Under the pieces are notes generated by a model. That model saw only the letters and a list, made by a program, of their open reading frames with translations. It was not told where the DNA came from and made no database searches. Shown one piece after another: positions 57,533 to 64,000 of a stretch of DNA of 64,000 bases. Every line of letters begins with the position of its first letter. Position 1 is the stretch's first letter. A program made the position numbers and the translations under genes. This DNA comes from Metaphire vulgaris. Taxonomy: Eukaryota; Annelida; Clitellata; Crassiclitellata; Megascolecidae. Location: positions 4,735,816-4,799,815 of the forward strand of contig CM030835.1 of the NCBI GenBank assembly GCA_018105865.1, read 5' to 3'.

Positions 57533-60500
57533 TCAGTCATCGTCATGGAAACTGGCAGCGTCATCAGGAATGCTGAAAGTGCGATCTTCACCAAGTAACT
57601 GAGATGCACCGTACGGAATCTGTGGCTTACAAGAAGCCTTAGTTATGTAGTGGGTGATAATCTCACGGTCTGCAGGGCAAGACTCTTGGAAAGCTTCTGC
57701 GGCGTATGCTCGTTTAAGATAGCGCCAAAGATGACGAAGCTCAGTTGGAATCTCAAAGTTCTTATATGCCTAAATGAAAAAAGAGTTTAGCCTTCACACT
57801 TAAATAAAGTGCAATAACATTATTTCCATATAAACGCAAGATTACGAAAAATCGTCAAAACACAAAGATAGCAAATCTAATCAAAAATAATGCTAAAATA
57901 AATCAAAACTTGTAATTGCATATGTAAATGTATATTTGCATTTCATATACATATGCATAAAAATTGCAGATACATATGCATAATTACATATACATTACAT
58001 ATACAGTAATTGCATATATAAATGCATATTTCATCATGAACTGGACAAAAACGTGCAAAATTTGTGACTTTGGTGGCAGCTCTGTTCTCCAGTTTGGGAT
58101 TAACAATATTATTTAAAACATCTACCACTAGTTGGCCAGTTTTTCAATAGATTATCACCATGCCAGTATTTCTTGTTGTGTCACAAGGCACCTAAGGCAG
58201 ACAGCATATCTCTCCAGCTCTCAATCAGACATTGCATATTCCACTTCAGAGGCTGCCAAGACCAAATCCACAAGGTCTCTTTCTAATGTTTGCTTACAGG
58301 TGATTCCTAGTTTACCCGAACCTCTTCTCCCTGGTATCGTCCAAGATAAGGCATGTTAGTATCATATTTAAAATTTCTCTAAGATAGTGTGATATAAGAT
58401 TCAGGTCACAAATATAGCAAAGCTTATTTCACATCTGTTGCCCAGTGTGCTGTTACAAAAGACAGCAGCATTTGCCGAATTCATGAATTGAGTAATTTCA
58501 AAGTCAGGGAATAACAGCTGTAAATCCTAAGACAATCATATGCCAATTATAACCAATTATAAGAGACACGATATAAAATTACAATCAACAAAACTCAGCT
58601 AAATTTTATAAAAATAATTAAAAGCAATGATATACCTTTCCAGCAACTCTTATATGCTGGAGAGTAGGCAGAAGATAACAGTCTGCCCTTGACAACTGGT
58701 CGCCAAGCATGAAGGGAGTTCCATTCTCCCTCAAATGACCATCCACCTTCTCAAGGATCCTCACCAATTGTGTAGCATCATTAGAGGAGGGCTGTATCAG
58801 AAAGTGGCTAAACTTCTGAAATACACAGCATCGAGACAAGAATACCATCAGCAAAACAAGAACTCCGAAAGACAAAGATTAAGAAATTTTTATTAGTTAA
58901 CCACAAGTTTTGACAAGGACAAAATAAGAATCAACTAATTAAATTACGATTGATTAGAAATTACGAGTTGATATTTATAACACATGTGGCTTAAAACTTT
59001 AAGAATGACAAAGAGTGGTATTCAAATGTTTTATGAAATTAACCCCTTAACTGGGTATCCCAGATATATCCGTCCATTTTGCATTGAGTTACAGTTAAAT
59101 ACACAGATAAGGGGTTAAGTAAAGTCAAATAAACACACCATGTACAGATCCTCAAAAGACTGTTCTGCTACTGCCTCTGCCCTCGACTCCTTTCTTGACC
59201 TCATTTCATCACAATCAAAACGTTCAAACAACGCTTCAATTTCATCCACTGTGTCACACTCCACTCCGGAAAGGTCATGTCCACGGGCATCCAGACCCTT
59301 GTGAACCTTTACTAGCGGGTAACGTTTTCCGTTGGAAAATTCGAGCACTTCTTGCGGTGGACTTTCTGGAAGAAACGTTGTCACAACGAGATCGATGAGC
59401 CCACGTTCTCTCAGAATGTAGAACACAAGAAAATAGCGATGGCAAATAGGACAGCCGCCATTTTTCAACTTATCCACTGCTGCCTAAACAAAAGAACAAA
59501 AGTTGATGCAATATTCAATATTAGCCCATAGATGTGTCAAGCACATACTGACACGATAATTACAAATTAAACCATAAGCCCGATCATCACCAACAACAAC
59601 AATTTGATACGGAAATCTAGATAGCAAGCATAAAAACACACAAAGGTGCCTTTCAATTTTTAAGCCACTTACACACATAACTAAAACATCATAATAATAT
59701 AAAAAAATGAAATGCAGAATTTAAAACGAGCAGAAAAATCAAATACTGACGACAATAAAAATTCACAAATTTTCACAGCATAACTTTAAATTTTCTGATA
59801 ATTGCTAATGTTTTCATCAATATATTACACAAGTGATCACAGGTTAAACTATCACATCACAATAATTATCATCATCATCACGACCATTTTTTCTAATACA
59901 CTGTCACCATATTGATTTGGAATTGCAATACATCATTGGATATAGTTGCGATAGTTTCATATATTAAGGGATAAATAGATGATGCTACAAATCAATCCAC
60001 AAATTCAGAATATTCATCACATAAAGAAGAGATGCTAGCATAATGAGATTGCTTACACATTACCAGTATATGGCAAACTGGCAGATCTAGCAGTCAAAGA
60101 ATAGGGTTCTAGAAGATGATTCAAAGTATTTGGATCAGCAATGGAAACCTTCCAACACTTAATTGAGAGTTTGTAATTGTTAAAACACTAAGTCAATAAA
60201 TGACAATTGACCATATTACTAATCTATTTTTGTAACAAACTATATTTTGGCTTTTAATCAATGTTTTCACATTAAAACACTACTTAATTAAAATATAATA
60301 GTACCTGATTTTGTTTGGATTTTACCTGGCATTCTGACAATCTTTTAAATTTGTCAAATTTTGCATTTGAAAACCTTGCTAAAATATTAACTGTGACCAT
60401 TATTGTATTTTGACCCACGTGGAAAAACTTCTGTGTGCGCTATAGTAGCCCTATTTGCTATGATAAACTGCCATTGATGGGTGAAACAAAAGGGTTTCTC

Positions 60501-60866
60501 AGATAAGATGAGTAATTTCGGGCGCCAAGCTGTGAGTTTCCGGTCACACCCAACCTCTACAATAGCCTTCAAAACACAAACAAATGGGGGGTCAATTCCC
60601 AGCGATACGTTCATTGAATGGGCAAAATATGAGCAGAGTACTCTCTGCTTAGCCAGACTCAGAGGGTAAAATGCGTCGCTCGACGATTACTGAGGCGGTC
60701 GGTCAAGTGCCGTGCCAGACATCTGGCCAAGCGTGACCACTCCAACGCCGGTAAACAACTTTCCTTTTCGAACTCAAACTCCTTCGACCGGATAGTCGTG
60801 CATTACCTTGACAAACAGCTCGATCACGGGGCGGTCGGCATTCTCGGCTCCTTCCACTTCGGACAT
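57533..60866 (-). CDS. CLIC: CLIC family protein (chloride intracellular channel / GST-fold)
   Basis: CLIC proteins are soluble GST-fold oxidoreductases that can also insert into membranes. Four minus-strand exons give 273 residues: 60866-60807, 59483-59139, 58815-58636 and 57769-57533 (stop 57535-57533). All junctions are GT-AG and phase 0. The start MSEVEGAENADRPVIELFVK includes the family's ELFVK strand. A glutaredoxin-like CPIC motif sits at residues 31-34, followed by RYFLVFYIL in the position of the putative transmembrane helix. FVTTFLP-type and RYPLVKV strands follow, then the CLIC landmarks KFSHFL (136-141) and LSRADCYLLPTLQHIRV. The last exon has FEIPTELRHLWRYLKRAYA and FQESCPAD. Length is slightly above the usual 240-260 because of a C-terminal tail ending FHDDD. 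It converges with AK9. Confidence 0.92.
59043..59114. mobile_element. 72-bp TTAA-flanked mini-element, copy 4, in CLIC intron 2
   Basis: Inverted relative to the other copies: CCCCTTAACTGGG to ATAAGGGG between TTAA at 59039-59042 and 59115-59118. It ends only 20 bp from the exon 2 donor (59138). Confidence 0.8.
59484..60806. other. CLIC intron 1
   Basis: AT-rich; no gene or clear repeat is seen apart from a GC-richer patch near 60690-60806. Confidence 0.6.
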
Positions 60867-61070
60867 CTTATTAGACGGAGACGACTATAATATCGACTGA
60901 ATTTCTCAATCACACAATGGAAATCTGATCACAGCTTCTACCTTGTTGCGACGACCGGAAGCAGTTACGCTTTACCCAACCCACCTTTACTAAGCATTAC
61001 TTCGTAGAGTCGACAGTACCGCGTACGTCATTAATGGGCTCGACGGTGTAAACATGGCCTGCAATTAGGT
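60867..61070 (-). promoter_or_regulatory. CLIC upstream region with ETS-like site
   Basis: The DNA just upstream of the CLIC ATG is richer in GC and CpG than its surroundings. It contains ACCGGAAG at 60954-60961, the core ETS site. No TATA box is obvious. The transcription start is not determined. Confidence 0.35.
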
Positions 61071-61239
61071 CGAGGCATTGCCTGGTTCTTCCCTCCTCTA
61101 CCCCCGCCCCCAATTGGCCCGACTCTAAAATACCACACTTCTGCAGACATTGAAGAGCACAAAACGGAAGAGAAAATGGAGGATCCGAGGAAGAGGTGGA
61201 GACGAAGGAGAAAACGAAAAGCGAAGAACGCGTTTTTAA

Positions 61240-61311
61240 CCCCTTAACCGTGTATTTAACTGTAACTCAATGTAAAATGGACAGATATATCCGGGATCCC
61301 CAGTTAAGGGG
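61240..61311. mobile_element. 72-bp TTAA-flanked mini-element, copy 5
   Basis: CCCCTTAACCG to CAGTTAAGGGG between TTAA at 61236-61239 and 61312-61315; nearly identical to copy 2. Confidence 0.85.
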
Positions 61312-61392
61312 TTAACTATAGCAAAACGTGAGCGCTGACATGGGATAATATGAGACAGACGTTGAATGTTTAACCCACTCGACAGTTAGATC

Positions 61393-62906
61393 TAGAGCTG
61401 GGTCGATTACGATTATTTTTTCCGATTACGATTACGATTATTTTCGATTATTTTCACGATTACGATTTCGATTACGATTACGGTTTTTATATAATCGCGA
61501 TTACGATTTCGATTATTTCAGCGAGTACCTTTAGAAACTAGTGTTTTCCCGCCATATTTTACAGTATTCGGCAATCCTCTGTGTATCGATGTTCAGTTGG
61601 TCTTCAACAGGGATATTTCTACACCCCTAACACCCGCCGGGCGCCAATTTGAGGTCGACACCCTCTAGAATTTGGTAATGTGACAATGGTATAAGAACAG
61701 AATGCATATTGATTAGCTCTGAACACCCTCAAACAGGCCCATTCAGATGGGGGCCAGGAGACCGAGGCCATTCGACCTTCGGGCCTCCATCATTTGGGGG
61801 CCGGCCCTTTGTTTTCTTTTCAAGAATTCTTCCAGAGCTAATAAAAAAGCTAGATAGCTACTACTAGAAGGGGCCTCACATTTTGCGTAATGACCTTTTT
61901 GCTTGTCGACAAGGGGTTTTGGGATTTTGGGAAAGCTAGGAAGGTATTCTGCTGGGTCCTCAAAATTAGTAATTACCTTTTTTCGCTTGTAGGGTTTTTA
62001 ATTGTTGGGAAGGCGAAGGGGAGAGGCCTTTGAAATTCCAACTGGCCTGGGCCTCCTTCAGCCTATGAAGGGCCTGCCCCAAATGGAGAAATACACCCCA
62101 CAACTTTTATCCTCGGATGACTTTTTTGCTTGTCAGACTTTTTGTGAGTCTCTATAAGGTTTTTGCTTGTCAGCATTTTTCGGTAGAGACTTTTAAATTT
62201 CTGACACCCCAGATTTTCCTGACACCCCAAATTCACAATCATACAATCCTAGAAATAAACACACCCCAGATTTTCTGGACACCCCACCCCAATTCACAAT
62301 CCTAGCAATAGCCCTGGTCTTCAATCACTAGTCTATGCGTTTTAAAAGGATTGAGCCTGGGTGGCAAGTTCGATATCGTCAGCGTATCCAAACTTCCACC
62401 TATGATATTTGGGAAATATCTAAGGCCTATAATCAAAATTGAATTTAGTTGGTTTTTAGAACTGAACACTGTTAGACCGTTTCGCTGACGTCTGCAAGAG
62501 CTGACATCTTTTAAGTGAACTAAGAACCGTCTGTCAGAGATGAATAATTCCACAAGTTGACAGAACCAGGGTGGCTAAATTCAAGCGAGAGTTTGTACAT
62601 TAAACCCTGCATGCCACACCGCATCGAAAGCTGCTGTTAAACCCAGAAAGATGGTGCCTGTCTTTATACGCAGTTGAATCCATTCTCAATGAAAATCTGA
62701 TAATCAACGGTAAATTGATCTTTCTTTGAATCGGAAATATTGTATAATATAACTTACGGGAATAATCGAAAAATAATCGCGATTTCGATTATTTTTTCGA
62801 CGATTATCGATTATTTCGATTTATTTAATAATCGTGTCGATTTCGATTACGATTTTTCCAAAAATCGCGATTTCGATTACGATTTCGATTAATCGACCCA
62901 CCTCTA
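61393..62906. mobile_element. 1.5-kb hAT element with iterated GATTACGATT ends
   Basis: It starts TAGAGCTGGGTCGATTACG and ends CGACCCACCTCTA, inside a perfect 8-bp duplication GTTAGATC (61385-61392 and 62907-62914). TAGAG(G/C)TGGG ends are typical of hAT elements. Both ends carry about 120-bp arrays of CGATTACGATT/CGATTATTT units. The interior includes a GCTTGTC-motif region (61885-62200) and a reverse transcriptase remnant. No transposase is intact. Confidence 0.9.
62302..62665 (-). pseudogene. Reverse transcriptase remnant inside the hAT
   Basis: The minus strand contains LTAAFDAVWHAG (near 62630) and, after stops, VELFISDRRFLVHLKDVSSC. These resemble the AFDxVWH and FLSDRxFxV motifs of jockey/CR1-type reverse transcriptases. 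Stops and shifts show it is dead. Confidence 0.6.
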
Positions 62907-62914
62907 GTTAGATC

Positions 62915-63620
62915 CCCTACCAACGAGAGGATTTGCGATGCAGTGTAGAAGAACGTCATTTGGGAAAACGTTCGCCAGAGGGCGTCAGCATCATCAACTG
63001 TCCTGAGACTTCGAAATGACAGATGGTTTTTTTACAGAAATTCTCGCGCTTCGGAATCTCTTCAGCAACACTCGAAAGCAGCGACGGACGCGTTGTAAAC
63101 CAAGAGTGTTGTTGTTCGGCAGTGGAAGCGCTGAATCCACGCCTTGAGTTTTTGTGCTAATGATCAATGCGGAGTCGTAGCGAAGGGAGCTGTCAGGGAG
63201 GGGCATATGCCGCCGGGCGCCGAGGTGAGGGGGCGCCAAAATCGGGTTTTGGTAAGTTAAATGCATAGTAAATAAGAAGAAGCAAATGCGGCGACCTTTT
63301 GGCTTTTTTCTCGTCGGGAGTACAGGGAGAGGGGCGCCGTAGAGAGTTGAGGGCGCCGAGACCGAGAGCACGATGTGACGACCTTCTTTTGCTCGTCAGC
63401 AGTGTTGGGGACGCCAACGGCACACTGCCCCCGGGCGCCGGATACCCTCGCTACGCTCCCAACTTCGGAAAATTCTGACAAGCAAAAAAGTCGGCAACTA
63501 TTCCAACTATCGTTTTCCTTAATTAAAAAAAATTATAAAGCCATGTGTTGGTATATGAGTGCGTACAGCCATATTGATGCGTAATAAAAAAACATTTTGG
63601 TCGAACACCCAAGGGGGTTT
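62915..63620. other. GC-rich, repeat-like, no gene seen
   Basis: CAGGGAGGGGCATATGCCGC near 63193, CCGGGCGCCGA-type blocks and TGACAAGCAAAAAAG near 63477 suggest another old hAT-type element. The boundaries are unclear, and the short open frames are low-complexity. Confidence 0.35.
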
Positions 63621-63625
63621 TAACC

Positions 63626-63998
63626 CAGAGGCGTAGCGTCCCAATGGCTACTATGGCGACACACATGCTGGGGGCGGCAAATTTTAGAATCGAGCTTTTT
63701 TGCGTTTGTAGGGTTGTTGAGGAGTTTTTGGCGAAGGCGAAGGGGGCGGCAAAATTTAGAAGGGGCGGCAAACTCAGTGACGGCGACCTTTTTTTAGCTT
63801 GTCGGGTTGTGCCCAGGAGCTTAACGAAGGGGCAGCAAAATTTAGAAGGGGCGGAAAATTCAGCGACGACGACCTTTTTTGCTTGTCAGGTACACTAAGA
63901 GCAAATTGGGGCGGCATTTTTTCCAGGAGCCATGGACAGCACGAGTGCACGCTACGCCAATGTTTTAACCCCCACCATCCCCCTTGGCTACGCCACTG
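63626..63998. mobile_element. hAT-like element at the window edge
   Basis: The left end CAGAGGCGTAGCGTCC faces the right end TTGGCTACGCCACTG. The right flank is cut by the window, so the duplication cannot be checked. The interior carries three degenerate units of about 75 bp (GGGGCGGCAAAATTTAGAA ... GACCTTTTTTGCTTGTC). Confidence 0.65.
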
Positions 63999-64000
63999 CA

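Overview
This is a piece of an animal nuclear genome, most likely from an invertebrate bilaterian. It holds a 38-exon gene with GT-AG introns, ordinary metazoan gene families, an AT-rich background full of microsatellites, and very many short DNA transposons. The phylum cannot be settled by reading alone. A neuropeptide-receptor-type GPCR, a ciliary-type AK9 and a CLIC protein fit several marine invertebrate groups.

Three protein genes are supported. (1) 9915-11169 (+): a single-exon class A GPCR resembling FMRFamide-type peptide receptors, broken by an apparent one-base frameshift in intracellular loop 3. (2) 17548-52573 (+): a complete AK9 (adenylate kinase 9) gene of 38 coding exons, about 2,009 residues, with four P-loop kinase domains. 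One intron is GC-AG and one exon has an ambiguous acceptor. (3) 60866-57533 (-): a four-exon CLIC (glutathione-transferase-fold, chloride intracellular channel family) gene of 273 residues, convergent with AK9. The three genes do not form a pathway; the window is an ordinary multi-gene eukaryotic locus.

Most of the rest is mobile DNA. At least thirteen hAT-type insertions have recognisable terminal inverted repeats and 8-bp target duplications. Some are nested: a 2.5-kb hAT at 14935-17449 contains an RTE-type retrotransposon, which contains a 193-bp hAT. This stack ends about 90 bp before the AK9 start codon. Other elements are a 72-bp TTAA-flanked family (five copies), hAT-like elements built from iterated GACAAAATGTCA units (two whole copies and a fragment), a PIF/Harbinger element with a transposase remnant, several decayed LINEs, and SINEs. 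A 5S-rRNA-headed SINE and a tRNA-headed SINE share the same body.

Region by region: 1-9.9 kb is repeats with no convincing gene; 9.9-11.2 kb is the GPCR; 11.2-17.5 kb is repeats and the nested transposon stack; 17.5-52.6 kb is AK9 with repeat-laden introns; 52.6-57.5 kb is the convergent intergenic spacer; 57.5-60.9 kb is CLIC; 61.2-64 kb is more hAT DNA. No prokaryotic, viral or CRISPR-like system is visible.
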